The position numbers and the translations under genes are program-made. This document shows positions 1 to 8,980 of a stretch of 64,000 bases of DNA, piece after piece. The notes under the pieces are model-generated. The model was not told where the DNA came from. It saw only the letters and a list, made by a program, of their open reading frames with translations, and did no database searches. Position 1 is the first letter of the stretch. Each line of letters opens with the position of its first letter. Origin of the DNA: Oxalobacteraceae sp. CFBP 13730 (GTDB lineage: Bacteria > Pseudomonadota > Gammaproteobacteria > Burkholderiales > Burkholderiaceae_D); contig JACYUQ010000003.1 in assembly GCA_014841835.1 (NCBI GenBank), positions 124,001-188,000 on the forward strand. Reading direction: 5' to 3'.

Positions 1-2006
1 GGCAGGCGTTCGAGCGCCGTGCGGATCGCACTTTGCACGGCGGCGCGCGAGCGCTTCGGTTTGGGCCACGCGGATTCGGGCTTGAAAATGATGTAGCTGT
101 CGGCCACGCTGGGCGGCATCGGGTCGGACGCGATTTCGGCCGTGCCGATGCGGGCGAACACACGCGCGATCTCGGGCACCTCGCGCATCAGCGTCGTCTC
201 GATCTGCTGCTGCATCTTGACCGACTGGGTCAGGCTCGTGCCCGGCACGCGCACCGTCAGCACGGCCATGTCGCCTTCGTCGAGATTCGGCGCAAACTCC
301 AGGCCCAGGCGTGTGGCCATCAGCACCGCCAGAGCGATCACCAGGCCGGCGAACACCATCACCACGGCGCGGTTGGCCAGCGCATAGTCGAGCGCCGGCG
401 CATACCAGCGGCGCGCGGCCAGCATGACGCGGCTGTCCTTTTCGTCGACCTTGCGGCCGATGAACAGCGCCACAGCGGCCGGCACGAACGTCACCGACAG
501 GATCATCGCGCCCAGCAGCGCGAACACCACCGTAAACGCCATTGGGTGGAACATCTTGCCCTCGATGCCGGTGAGCGCAAAGATCGGCAGGTAAACGATC
601 ATGATGATCAGCTGCCCGTAGATCAGGGGCCGCCTGGCTTCACGCGCGGCCGCGAAGACTTCGGCAAAGCGCTCTTCGCGCGTGAGCAGGCGCCCCATCC
701 GGTGCTGGGCGCCGGCCAGCCGGCGCACGCAGTTCTCGACGATGACGACGGCGCCGTCGACGATGATGCCGAAGTCCAGTGCACCCAGGCTGAGCAGGTT
801 GGCACTGACGCCGCCGGCCACCATGCCGGAGAAGGTAAACAGCATCGCCAGTGGAATCACCAGCGCGGTCAGCAGCGCCGCGCGCAGATTCCCGAGGAAG
901 AAAAACAGCACGGCAATGACGAGGATCGCGCCCTCGACGAGGTTCTTGCGCACGGTGGCAATCGCCTTTTCGACCAGCACCGTGCGGTCGTAGACGGTGA
1001 CCGCCTTGACGCCCTTGGGCAGGCTGCGGTTGATCTCGAGCATGCGCGCATCGACCGCCTGCGCCACCTTGCGGCTGTTCTCGCCGATCAGCATGACCAC
1101 GGTGCCCAGCACCACCTCGACGCCGTTCTCGGTGGCCGCGCCCGTGCGCAGCTCGCGCCCGATGCCCACTTCGGCGACGTCGCGCACGCGCACCGGGATG
1201 CCGTTGACACTGGTGACGACGATATTGCCGATGTCGTCGATCGACGCAGCCTGGCCCGGCGCGCGCACCAGGTACTGCTCGCCCTCGCGTTCGATGTAGC
1301 CGGCGCCGACATTGCTGTTGTTGCGATCGAGCGCGTGCACGACGTCGACCAGTTCCAGCCCGTACGACGACAGTGTCGCCGTGTTCGGTGCCACCAGGTA
1401 TTCCTTGTCGAAGCCGCCAATGGAGTTGATGTCGGTAACACCCGGCACCGTGCGCAGTTGCGGCTTGATGATCCAGTCCTGGATCTCGCGCAGGTCGGTC
1501 GGTGTGTAGGGCGTGCCATCAGGCTTCTTCGCCCCCGGCTCGCTCTCGACAGTCCACTGGTAGATTTCGCTCAGGCCCGTCGCGATCGGGCCCAGCGCCG
1601 GCACCACGCCGGCCGGCAGGTTTTCGCGCGCATCCTGCAGGCGCTGGCTCACGAGCTGGCGCGCAAAGTGGATGTTGGTGCCCTCGTCGAACACCACCGT
1701 CACCTGCGACAGGCCGTAGCGCGACAGCGAGCGGTAGGTTTCCAGGTGCGGCAGCCCGGCCAGCACCGCCTCGACCGGATAGGTGATGCGCTGCTCGACC
1801 TCGAGCGGCGAGTAGCCCGGCACCGCCGTGTTGATCTGCACCTGGACGTTGGTCACGTCGGGCACGGCGTCGATCGGCAGGCGGCCGTAGTTGTAGATGC
1901 CGATGGCGGCCATCGCCAGCACGGCCAGCAGCACCAGCCAGCGCCGCTCGATACTGAGCGCGATGAGACGGTCGAACCAGGTGGAAGCTTGCAGGTCAGT
2001 GTTCAT
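1..2006 (-). CDS. czcA: Heavy-metal RND efflux pump, CzcA/CusA type (C-terminal part missing)
   Basis: Inner-membrane proton-driven pump of a tripartite metal exporter; family members drive Co/Zn/Cd or Cu/Ag from periplasm or cytoplasm through a CzcCB-type conduit. The gene runs off the left edge, so only about 668 N-terminal residues are visible (full members are about 1,040). The start MNTDLQAS is followed by a first membrane segment at about residues 22-38 and then the periplasmic porter region beginning NYGRLPIDAVPDVTN, which is typical of the HME-RND subfamily. A further cluster of membrane segments lies at about residues 330-520. The ATG overlaps the end of the membrane-fusion gene by 11 bp, so the two are translationally coupled. 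Metal specificity cannot be settled from this part; the operon order favours Czc over Cus. Confidence 0.93.
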   Translation of the reverse strand, partial: MNTDLQASTWFDRLIALSIERRWLVLLAVLAMAAIGIYNYGRLPIDAVPDVTNVQVQINTAVPGYSPLEVEQRITYPVEAVLAGLPHLETYRSLSRYGLSQVTVVFDEGTNIHFARQLVSQRLQDARENLPAGVVPALGPIATGLSEIYQWTVESEPGAKKPDGTPYTPTDLREIQDWIIKPQLRTVPGVTDINSIGGFDKEYLVAPNTATLSSYGLELVDVVHALDRNNSNVGAGYIEREGEQYLVRAPGQAASIDDIGNIVVTSVNGIPVRVRDVAEVGIGRELRTGAATENGVEVVLGTVVMLIGENSRKVAQAVDARMLEINRSLPKGVKAVTVYDRTVLVEKAIATVRKNLVEGAILVIAVLFFFLGNLRAALLTALVIPLAMLFTFSGMVAGGVSANLLSLGALDFGIIVDGAVVIVENCVRRLAGAQHRMGRLLTREERFAEVFAAAREARRPLIYGQLIIMIVYLPIFALTGIEGKMFHPMAFTVVFALLGAMILSVTFVPAAVALFIGRKVDEKDSRVMLAARRWYAPALDYALANRAVVMVFAGLVIALAVLMATRLGLEFAPNLDEGDMAVLTVRVPGTSLTQSVKMQQQIETTLMREVPEIARVFARIGTAEIASDPMPPSVADSYIIFKPESAWPKPKRSRAAVQSAIRTALERL

Positions 2007-3177
2007 GGCTGGCCTCACCCTTGCCCTGTTCGGCCTTGATCGTGAAGCTGCCGCCGGCGGCGTAGGTGTCGCCCGGACTCAGGCCGGCTGTGATCTCGAT
2101 GAAGCGTGCATCCGCGCGCCCGGTGCTGACGGGCTGCGCGATGAAACCTTCCTTGACGCGCTTGTAGACCACTTGGAGTGTATCGACAGTCTGGATCGCT
2201 TCGCGCGCGACGGCCACCGGCACGTCGCTCGAACCGGTCACGATGTCGACGTTCACGGCCAGGCCTGGCCGCCAGGCGGCGCCCGGATTGGCCAGCACCA
2301 CGCGCGCCTTGGCCGAGCGCGACGCCTCGCCCACCAGCGAACTGACGAAGCTCACCTTGCCGGGCGCGGTCGTGCTTGATGCAATCGAGCGGATCACGGC
2401 GGTCGTGCCGACGCGCACGATGTCGAGGTCGCGCGCCGGCACCACCACATCGGCCCACACGGTCGACAAATCCGTCAGCGTGAACACGCGCGTATCGGCG
2501 CCGACCACTTCGCCCAGCGTGATGTGCTTTTCGACGATGATGCCGTCGAACGGCGCGCGGATGGCGAGCAGGTTCGCGCCGCCATCACCACTACCACCGC
2601 CCGCGCCGAGCGCCTGCAACTGCTGGCGCACGGTGTCGCGCGCGACTTCGGCCTCGGTCAGTTCCTGCTCGGCTTTCAGCAGATCCTGACGCGCCGTGAT
2701 CTTTTCTTCCCACAGCGTGCGCTCGGTCGCAACAATCCTGCGCGCATAGTCGACGCGCTTCTGCGCCGCCGTCAGCGCGCCACGCTGGCCGGCAATGTCG
2801 GCACTGGCGATGCTGGCCAGTACCTGGTCCTTGCGCACCTGCTGGCCCAGGTCGGCGCTGACGTCGCGCACCGACCCGGCCGCGCGTGGCGTGACGTGGG
2901 CGGTACGGTCTTCGTTCAGTGCGATCTGGCCCGGCATGCGGATGAAGGTGTCCAGGTGCTTCGGGCCGGCCGTGGCAACCGTGATGCCGGCCACCGTGAT
3001 CTGGTTGGGCGTGAAGTGAATGACGCCATCGTCGGCGTGCGCGGCTTCTTTTTCTTCGGCGTGTTCGGCCGGTTCTTCAGTGGCCGGCTGCGCGCGGTCG
3101 CGCAGCAAAACGAAGGCGGCCAGCGCCAGCGCGATGGCCAGCATGATAACGATGATGCGGGTTTGCTGCTTGTTCAT
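1996..3177 (-). CDS. czcB: Periplasmic membrane-fusion (adaptor) protein, CzcB-like
   Basis: Adaptor that links the RND pump to the outer-membrane channel. It has 393 residues: a signal/anchor segment at residues 7-24, a His/Glu/Asp-rich stretch at about 32-50 (EEPAEHAEEKEAAHADD) that could bind metal, a lipoyl-like half, a coiled-coil hairpin at about 125-190, the second lipoyl half and a beta-barrel, ending in GEASHEH. An open frame extends upstream to about 3399, but it overlaps the czcC coding sequence. The ATG at 3177 is chosen because it overlaps the czcC stop as ATGA and begins a proper signal sequence. It forms one operon with czcC and czcA. The acidic/His-rich N-terminus fits CzcB better than CusB. 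Confidence 0.92.
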   Translation of the reverse strand: MNKQQTRIIVIMLAIALALAAFVLLRDRAQPATEEPAEHAEEKEAAHADDGVIHFTPNQITVAGITVATAGPKHLDTFIRMPGQIALNEDRTAHVTPRAAGSVRDVSADLGQQVRKDQVLASIASADIAGQRGALTAAQKRVDYARRIVATERTLWEEKITARQDLLKAEQELTEAEVARDTVRQQLQALGAGGGSGDGGANLLAIRAPFDGIIVEKHITLGEVVGADTRVFTLTDLSTVWADVVVPARDLDIVRVGTTAVIRSIASSTTAPGKVSFVSSLVGEASRSAKARVVLANPGAAWRPGLAVNVDIVTGSSDVPVAVAREAIQTVDTLQVVYKRVKEGFIAQPVSTGRADARFIEITAGLSPGDTYAAGGSFTIKAEQGKGEASHEH

Positions 3178-4418
3178 GGATTCTCCTGCACGGCTGCTTG
3201 TCCCAGCAGGCGTGCGATATCGGCCTGCGCGCGATGGCTCTCGGCGACGGCATTGAGGTATTGGTAGGTGGATTGCGCCAGCACGCGCTGGGCGTCGAGC
3301 ACGTCGATGAGGCCGAACTTGCCGAGCTCGAAACCGCGGCTGGCAGCGCGCTGCGCATCCTGCGCACCGGGCAAAATCTCGGTGGCGATCAGCGCGCATT
3401 CGGCCAGCGCTGTAGCAAGGCGCGCATGGGCCTGACCCAGTTCCGCGCGCAGGCGTGCACCTTGCGCAGCCTGTTCGTCCTGCGCCTTGTCGACGCGGCG
3501 CAGCGCATCGAGAACGGCGCCGTCGTTGCGATTGAACAGCGGCAGCGGCACCGACAGGCCCAGCACCGTTCTGTTGCGGGCATCCGGCCCTTCACGCTGC
3601 GCGCCGACGATCACGTTGACGTCCGGCGTGCGGCGCGCCTGTTCGAGGCGCACCAGCGCCTGCCTGTGCATCAGGTTCGCGCCGGCCTGGCGCATGCCGG
3701 GTGCGGTGTCCAATTGCGCCAGCAAGCGGTCCAGCGACGGCAGCGCGGGCAGCGTCACGGCGTGCGGTTCGACGACCACGAGCCCGCGCGCCTCACCCGC
3801 CCACAGCGCCGCGAGCTGGAACCGCGCGGCTTCCAGCGCGCGCGCCGCCTGCAGCGCCTCGATGCGCGCTCCCCCCTGCGCCACGCGGGCGCGGGTCTGC
3901 TCGACGGGCGACAAGGTGCCGGCGTCAACCCGCTTGCCGGCAGCGTCCAGCGCACGGCCCGCGAGATGTACCAGTTCCTGCGCCATGCGCTCGCGCGCCA
4001 GCGCGGCCACGACGTCGTGGAATGCAGCAATCACATCGGCGCGCACGCGCGCCTGTTCGGCGTTCAGCGCCAGCGCCGCCAGCTGGCCTTCCTGGCGCGC
4101 CGCATCGATGCGCGCAGCGCGCTTGCCACCCAGTTCCACCGGAATGGTCAGGAGCGCCGTGAGCGTGCGGTTGTCGCTGCGCTCGCCCTCGCGCAGCAGC
4201 TCGAGTTCGGGATTGGGCCGCGCTCCGGCTTGGGCCAGTGCGCCCTGTTGCGCGGCGACTTCCTGGCCGGCCGCGCGCAGCGCCGGGTTGTAACGCAGGG
4301 CCAGCCCGATGGCGGCGTCGAGCGTCAAGGGCTGCGCGGCCAGGGCCGCGGGCGGCAGACAGGCGGACGCAACGGCGAACGCGAACGCCGCCAGATACGG
4401 TGTCAAACGATGTTTCAT
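3174..4418 (-). CDS. czcC: TolC-family outer-membrane channel, CzcC-like
   Basis: Outer-membrane efflux duct of the metal exporter, 414 residues, close to the usual CzcC length. A signal peptide covers residues 1-27 and ends PAALA. The mature protein carries two repeats of the outer-membrane efflux fold with long helical coiled coils (for example RVRADVIAAFHDVVAALARE and the second half around residues 300-390). No lipobox Cys is seen, unlike the NodT-type channel at 55056-56435. The stop codon overlaps the czcB start (ATGA). It lies 82 bp downstream of czcI and is probably transcribed from the czcI promoter. Confidence 0.92.
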   Translation of the reverse strand: MKHRLTPYLAAFAFAVASACLPPAALAAQPLTLDAAIGLALRYNPALRAAGQEVAAQQGALAQAGARPNPELELLREGERSDNRTLTALLTIPVELGGKRAARIDAARQEGQLAALALNAEQARVRADVIAAFHDVVAALARERMAQELVHLAGRALDAAGKRVDAGTLSPVEQTRARVAQGGARIEALQAARALEAARFQLAALWAGEARGLVVVEPHAVTLPALPSLDRLLAQLDTAPGMRQAGANLMHRQALVRLEQARRTPDVNVIVGAQREGPDARNRTVLGLSVPLPLFNRNDGAVLDALRRVDKAQDEQAAQGARLRAELGQAHARLATALAECALIATEILPGAQDAQRAASRGFELGKFGLIDVLDAQRVLAQSTYQYLNAVAESHRAQADIARLLGQAAVQENP

Positions 4419-4500
4419 GATGGTGCTCCGAACGAGTGAATGTTCGGCGAAGGCAATCGGGCGGCCGCACGTGGCGGGCCGGCGATGGAGGTTCGCCGCG

Positions 4501-4863
4501 CTAGATGCGCAGCAGGCGGTCGGGTGGCGGAATCAGGTCGGGCACGTGCGAGACGTAGCGCCGTGTTTCGCCGCGCAGGTGCGGCGCCCCCTTGGGCAGG
4601 GGCAGATTGGGTTGTGACGACAGCACCGCACTGGCCGACAGGTGGTGGCAGGCGTCGCAGTCGTTGCAGGGGTCGGACGGGCTGGCGTCATCCTGGCTTG
4701 ACACCGAAGACGACGACGACGACGCGGTCGAGGAAGCATGCTTGTGGGTGTGGTGGCCCGGGTGCATGGTCTTTTCATTGTGCGTGCAATACGCAGCACC
4801 CGCCGCCCAGGCAGCCTGGAAAGGCATGGCGAACAGCAGCAGGATGAGGAAAAGACGGCGCAT
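4501..4863 (-). CDS. czcI: Small periplasmic CzcI-like protein, metal-ligand rich
   Basis: This is a 120-residue exported protein with a clear signal peptide (residues 1-21, ending AWAAG). The mature part holds several potential metal ligands: HPGHHTHKH at about 35-43 and a Cys/His/Asp knot CNDCDACHH at about 66-74, separated by a Ser-rich linker. Small proteins of this kind sit first in czcICBA operons of Cupriavidus and relatives, where CzcI is described as affecting metal-dependent induction. Its exact role is not established. Position, orientation and signal peptide match; the identification rests on context plus overall resemblance. It is the first gene of the operon, only six bases beyond the predicted -10 box. 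Confidence 0.75.
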   Translation of the reverse strand: MRRLFLILLLFAMPFQAAWAAGAAYCTHNEKTMHPGHHTHKHASSTASSSSSSVSSQDDASPSDPCNDCDACHHLSASAVLSSQPNLPLPKGAPHLRGETRRYVSHVPDLIPPPDRLLRI

Positions 4864-4869
4864 TGGTGT

Positions 4870-4900
4870 ATTAAATACCCTGTAGCCGCTGGAGGGTCAA
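4870..4900 (-). promoter_or_regulatory. MerR-type promoter/operator for the czcICBA operon
   Basis: Read on the minus strand there is a -35 TTGACC (4895-4900), a 19-bp spacer and a -10 TTTAAT (4870-4875). The spacer carries a dyad from 4877 to 4897 with ends ACCCT and AGGGT. An over-long 19-20 bp spacer filled by such a dyad is the hallmark of promoters twisted into shape by MerR-family metal sensors (ZntR, CadR, PbrR, CueR). The -35 overlaps the last codons of the LysR gene. No merR-family gene is in the window. The start point should fall at or next to the czcI ATG, implying a leaderless or nearly leaderless mRNA. Confidence 0.7.
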
Positions 4901-5841
4901 GCACTATCGACGGCCCGACGTCCGGCGTCCCGTTTTTGGCCCGCTTCCGGCTGGAAGACTTCCTGCAGCACATCGATGAAGACGCGCAATGCGGCAGGCA
5001 CATGGCGGTGGCCGGGATAGTACAAGGCCAGCTCGCTCGACGGTGCGCACCAGTCTTGCAGCAGGGGCACCAGGCGGCCAGCGGCCAGATGGTCGCGCGC
5101 GCTGGTGTCGGGCACGTAGGCGATGCCCTGCCCGGCCAGCGCCGCGTCGACCATCAGGCCGACCTGGTTCAGGATGAGCGTGCCCGGCACGTCGAGCGCC
5201 ATCGCCTGGCCGTGGCGCGTGAACTCCCAGCGGTAGATCTTCCCGCTTTGCATGCGCATGCGGATGCAACGGTGGCCCAGCAGGTCGTCCGGGACGGCAG
5301 GCACGCCATGCACCTTCAGGTAGGCGGGCGAGGCCATCGGCATGAAACGCACCGGCGCACCGAAGCGCGCCAGGTGCATGTCCTGCGGCACCGCCTCGGC
5401 CAGGCGCACGCCGGCGTCGAAGCCGTCGGCGACGATGTCCACCAAGCCATTGTCGACGAACAGGTCGAGTGCAACGGCCGGGTAGCGCGCCTGGAACACG
5501 GGCACCGCATGCTGCAGCAGCCAGTGCGCGGTCGGCTCGGCCGTGTTGATGCGCAGCAGGCCGCCCGGCTGCTGGCCGACACTGTTCACGTCTTCGCAGG
5601 CCGCGCCCAGTTCGCGCAGGATTGGCTCGATGCGGCGCAGGAACCCCTCGCCTGCCTCGGTCGGCGCGACGCTGCGCGTGGTGCGGTGGAGCAGGCGCAC
5701 GCCAAGCTTTTCTTCCATCACCCGCATCATGTGGCTCAGCGTCGACGGAGATACACCCAGTTCATCGGCTGCCTTGCGAAAGCTGCGGCGGTTGGCGATG
5801 GCGACAAAGGCGCGCAGATCATCGAGGTCGGGCTGTGGCAT
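4897..5841 (-). CDS. LysR-family transcriptional regulator
   Basis: It encodes a 314-residue regulator with an N-terminal winged helix-turn-helix (about residues 1-60: LRAFVAIANRRSFRKAADEL followed by GVSPSTLSHMMRVMEEKLG) and a C-terminal substrate-binding-like effector domain. The start at 5841 (MPQPDLDD) is preferred over an earlier in-frame one because AAGGA stands nine bases before it and family members begin this way. The gene is divergent from the SDR gene at 5942, the usual arrangement for a LysR regulator and its target, so it probably controls that gene. Its stop lies inside the metal-efflux promoter. Effector unknown. Confidence 0.9.
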   Translation of the reverse strand: MPQPDLDDLRAFVAIANRRSFRKAADELGVSPSTLSHMMRVMEEKLGVRLLHRTTRSVAPTEAGEGFLRRIEPILRELGAACEDVNSVGQQPGGLLRINTAEPTAHWLLQHAVPVFQARYPAVALDLFVDNGLVDIVADGFDAGVRLAEAVPQDMHLARFGAPVRFMPMASPAYLKVHGVPAVPDDLLGHRCIRMRMQSGKIYRWEFTRHGQAMALDVPGTLILNQVGLMVDAALAGQGIAYVPDTSARDHLAAGRLVPLLQDWCAPSSELALYYPGHRHVPAALRVFIDVLQEVFQPEAGQKRDAGRRAVDSA

Positions 5842-5941
5842 TGCTGGCGATCCTTCATTAATACATGCGAGATTCATCCGATGATAGCAGCAGATTAGTT
5901 CGCTATCGTGGTGTCTTCATTTACCCCGACAGGAGAACAGC

Positions 5942-6772
5942 ATGCAACGCACCTGGTTCATCACCGGCACGTCCAGCGGCTTTGGCCGCATCATGACCGA
6001 ACAACTGCTGGCGCGCGGCGACCGCGTCGCGGCCACCCTGCGTACGCCGTCAGCGCTGGCCGACCTGCAGGCGCGCTATCCATCGCAGCTATGGGTCGCC
6101 CAATTGGATGTCACTGACGATGCGGCGATCGATGCCGTGCTGGCGCGCGCCTTCACCGAATTGGGACGGATCGACGTCATCGTCAGCAATGCCGCTTACG
6201 GGCTGTTCGGCGCAGCCGAAGAACTCACCAGCGCACAGGTGCGGCGCCAGCTCGATACCAATCTGCTGGGGTCGATCCAGCTCATCCGCAGCGCCCTGCC
6301 CTTGCTGCGCAAGCAGGGCGGTGGCCGCGTGATCCAGGTGTCGTCCGAGGGCGGGCAGATCGCCTACCCGAACTTCAGCGTGTATCACGCGACCAAGTGG
6401 GGCATCGAAGGCTTTGTCGAAGCGGTCGCGCAAGAGGTCGCGCCGTTCGGCATCGAATTCACACTGGCCGAGCCGGGGCCGACGCCCACCAATTTTGCGG
6501 CTGGAATGGATACCGCGCCGGCCATGGCGGACTACGACGCAACGCCATCGGGCGCGGTGCGGCGCGCGCTGGCCGACGGCAGCTTCAAATTGAGCGGCGA
6601 TCCGGTGCAGATGGTGCACTCCATGATCGATTCGGCCGACCAGTCGCCGGCGCCACGCCGCATCGCGCTGGGGTCGACCGCCTACCGGTCGATCCACGCC
6701 GCGCTGACGGACCGGTTGGGCAGGCTCGAAGCCCAACAGGCCATCGCGCTGAACGCGGACCTGAAAACGTGA
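5942..6772 (+). CDS. Short-chain dehydrogenase/reductase
   Basis: NAD(P)-dependent oxidoreductase of the classical SDR type, 276 residues. The nucleotide-binding motif TGTSSGFG is at residues 8-15, NAAYG follows near residue 85, and the catalytic pair is Tyr148 and Lys152 (YHATK) with the Ser in QVSSEGG about 13 residues earlier. A good ribosome site (AGGAG) lies seven bases before the ATG. Substrate unknown. It is divergent from the LysR gene at 4897-5841 across a 100-bp gap, suggesting a small regulator/enzyme pair. The set of residues needed for activity is complete. Confidence 0.9.
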   Translation: MQRTWFITGTSSGFGRIMTEQLLARGDRVAATLRTPSALADLQARYPSQLWVAQLDVTDDAAIDAVLARAFTELGRIDVIVSNAAYGLFGAAEELTSAQVRRQLDTNLLGSIQLIRSALPLLRKQGGGRVIQVSSEGGQIAYPNFSVYHATKWGIEGFVEAVAQEVAPFGIEFTLAEPGPTPTNFAAGMDTAPAMADYDATPSGAVRRALADGSFKLSGDPVQMVHSMIDSADQSPAPRRIALGSTAYRSIHAALTDRLGRLEAQQAIALNADLKT

Positions 6773-6788
6773 CGAATGCTTCGCCGGG

Positions 6789-8645
6789 CTAATCCACCAG
6801 CAGGCCGGCGCGGGGTTGGGGAGCCGTCTGCGCTTCCTGCGCACCGCTGCGCGCAGGCACCGGCACATCGAACTGATAATCGGCCGCGGCATGCACTTCC
6901 CAGCCGCCGTCGCCCGTCAGCCACAGCACGTGGGTATGGTGGCGCAGCACGCCGGCGCGGTGCGCGACGCTGACCAGCGTCGTGCCCTTGTCGCGCAGGC
7001 GCTTGTACAGCGACGATTCATTGGCAGAGTCTAACGCGCTGGTGGCTTCGTCCAGGATCACGATGGCCGGCTCGTGCACCAGCACGCGGCCGAATGCCAG
7101 GCGCTGCTGCTCCCCGATCGACAGCAGCTTTTCCCAGTCGAGCGTGGCGTCGAGGCCCCCGACGCGTTCGGCCAGATATGGCAGGTGCACTTGCTCGAGA
7201 ATTGCGGTCAACTGCTCGTCGCTCAGCGACGTGCGGGTGCTTGGATAAATGAGCTGGCTGCGCAGCGTGCCTGGCTGCAGATACGGCTGTTGCGGCAGGA
7301 AGAAGAAATCCTCGCGCGGCGGATGGTGAATCACCCCACTACCCTTGTGCCAGAGCCCGGCAATGGCGCGCAGCAGCGAACTCTTGCCGCAGCCGCTGTC
7401 GCCATTGATCAGCAACGCGTCGCCGGGGTTCAGCGACAGCGTCAAGTCCTTGATCAGTACGCGGTCGGACTGCGGCGGACACAGGGTCAGCGACTCGAGT
7501 GCGAGGCGGTCGCCAGGCGTGCGCGTGATGCGCGCCTGCGTGTCGCACGGATTGCCAGCCGGCGGCTCGGGCATTACATGCATCGACAAGGTCTGCAGGC
7601 GGCCAATGCCGGCGACGAAGCGGCTCAGGCTTTCGAAGTTGTCAACGATGACGCCCACCGCCGTCAGCACCGCCGTGAAGGCGCCAGCCGCCTGCACCGC
7701 ACGCCCCACTTCGAGCTCGCCCGACAGGACGGCATCGGCCAGGATCACGAACGGCAGCACCAGCGTGAGCTGGCTGAAGGTGCGCTGGAACAGGTTCAAT
7801 GCGCGCTGCTTCTTGATCAGGCGCGAGAAATTATGGATGACCTTGTTGAACTTGCTGTCGATGTGCGCGCGCTCCTGCGCTTCGCCGCCGTAGAAAGCGA
7901 TCGACTCGGCATTTTCGCGCAGACGGATCAGGCTGAAACGGAAATCGGCTTCGCGCCGCAACTGCCAGAAATTCAGGTGAATGAGCGGATTGCCGAAGAC
8001 GAGTAGCGCGATCATGGTGCCCAGCACAGCGTAAGTCACCAGGACGCCAACGAGCACATGCGAGATCGACCACAGCACCGCGCTGAACGCCACCAGTTGC
8101 ATCAGCGACCCCAGGAAGATCAGCATGAAGTGCACGGAGCGCCCGGTGAACGTGTTCACATCCTCGCAGATGCGCTGGTCGGGGTTGTCGATCTCCTGGT
8201 TCGAGCCCAGCTCGTAGTATTTGCGGCCGCCCACGTAACCATCAAGGAAGCGCCGGGTCAGCCAGCGGCGCCATTTGTTCGCGAACAGATCGCGCATGTA
8301 GTAGTAGAACGCGTAGATCGGCACGGCGAACGCCAGCACGATCAGACAGGCCTGGACCGCGCCCCAGAAGCGGTTGCGGTCCTTGCCGGCCAGTGCCGAG
8401 GTCAGCTCGCCGGCCTGATCGTTGAGCATCACGGCGAGCTTGGTTTCCACCAGCATCAGCACGATCAGCAACGCCAGCAGCAGCCATGCCCGCTTGCGCT
8501 CGTCGCCCAGCCAGTAAGGCTTGGCGACGCTGACGAACTGTTTCCATGCCGCCACCGACAAGGGCGGGCCTCTGCGCTTTTTCTTCGTGTTGCCAGGAAT
8601 GCCGCGCGGTGTTCCCTCGTCAAGCGTCTGTGTATGGTCCGTCAT
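6789..8645 (-). CDS. ABC transporter, fused membrane and ATPase domains, SbmA/BacA-YddA type
   Basis: It encodes a 618-residue half-transporter. The N-terminal part (about residues 50-350) has six predicted membrane segments of the ABC_membrane_2 (SbmA/BacA-like) type, including the family stretch SNQEIDNPDQRICEDV. The C-terminal ATPase has Walker A GDSGCGKSS near residue 415, the signature LSIGEQQR and Walker B IVILDEATSALD. Family members move peptides, cobalamin or very-long-chain fatty-acid compounds; the direction and substrate here are not known. The start at 8645 (MTDHTQTL) is chosen because the extra upstream residues look non-coding; the ribosome site is weak. It is convergent with the SDR gene. 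Confidence 0.88.
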   Translation of the reverse strand: MTDHTQTLDEGTPRGIPGNTKKKRRGPPLSVAAWKQFVSVAKPYWLGDERKRAWLLLALLIVLMLVETKLAVMLNDQAGELTSALAGKDRNRFWGAVQACLIVLAFAVPIYAFYYYMRDLFANKWRRWLTRRFLDGYVGGRKYYELGSNQEIDNPDQRICEDVNTFTGRSVHFMLIFLGSLMQLVAFSAVLWSISHVLVGVLVTYAVLGTMIALLVFGNPLIHLNFWQLRREADFRFSLIRLRENAESIAFYGGEAQERAHIDSKFNKVIHNFSRLIKKQRALNLFQRTFSQLTLVLPFVILADAVLSGELEVGRAVQAAGAFTAVLTAVGVIVDNFESLSRFVAGIGRLQTLSMHVMPEPPAGNPCDTQARITRTPGDRLALESLTLCPPQSDRVLIKDLTLSLNPGDALLINGDSGCGKSSLLRAIAGLWHKGSGVIHHPPREDFFFLPQQPYLQPGTLRSQLIYPSTRTSLSDEQLTAILEQVHLPYLAERVGGLDATLDWEKLLSIGEQQRLAFGRVLVHEPAIVILDEATSALDSANESSLYKRLRDKGTTLVSVAHRAGVLRHHTHVLWLTGDGGWEVHAAADYQFDVPVPARSGAQEAQTAPQPRAGLLVD

Positions 8646-8930
8646 GATTCTGCAATGCCTGTTCCCGGCGCGCCCGACCACGAAAACGCGTCCGGTGGTA
8701 CGTTGATTCGTGCTGGCATCGGCAGCGGTAATGGCCGATGTCTGCAAACCTGAAAACTGTATTTACCCAGTTCACGTACGCAGCATACGGTTGTGTCGGC
8801 AAGTAATCCGTGCGGAAACAGACATAGTCGCGCAAATACAAGCCGCAACAACAGGCAGGTCGCCAGCCGAATGCCTGCAGGTCGTGCCCGCTGCGCGCGA
8901 TCGTCGATTTCTTCTGCTACCGACCGGCGT
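8646..8930. other. Intergenic stretch without a recognisable gene
   Basis: The 335-bp gap between the ABC transporter start and the pnp stop contains the pnp terminator at its right end. The rest should hold the promoter of the ABC transporter, but no convincing -35/-10 pair was found. The short open frames here have no family features. Confidence 0.5.
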
Positions 8931-8965
8931 AAAAAAACCGCCAGGCTCACGCACTGGCGGTTTTT
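8931..8965 (-). terminator. Rho-independent terminator of rpsO-pnp
   Basis: A 12-bp perfect stem (8933-8944 with 8954-8965) encloses a 9-nt loop. The GC core is CCGCCAG/CTGGCGG and the minus-strand transcript ends in a run of U (seven A on the plus strand at 8931-8937). It lies 15 bp past the pnp stop. Confidence 0.9.
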
Positions 8966-8980
8966 CACATTGCAGGGTGC

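Noticed and set aside
33..2039. A 668-codon open frame on the plus strand
   Set aside because: It is antisense to czcA. Its protein is rich in His, Arg and Gln with no domain, while the minus frame gives a clear RND pump.
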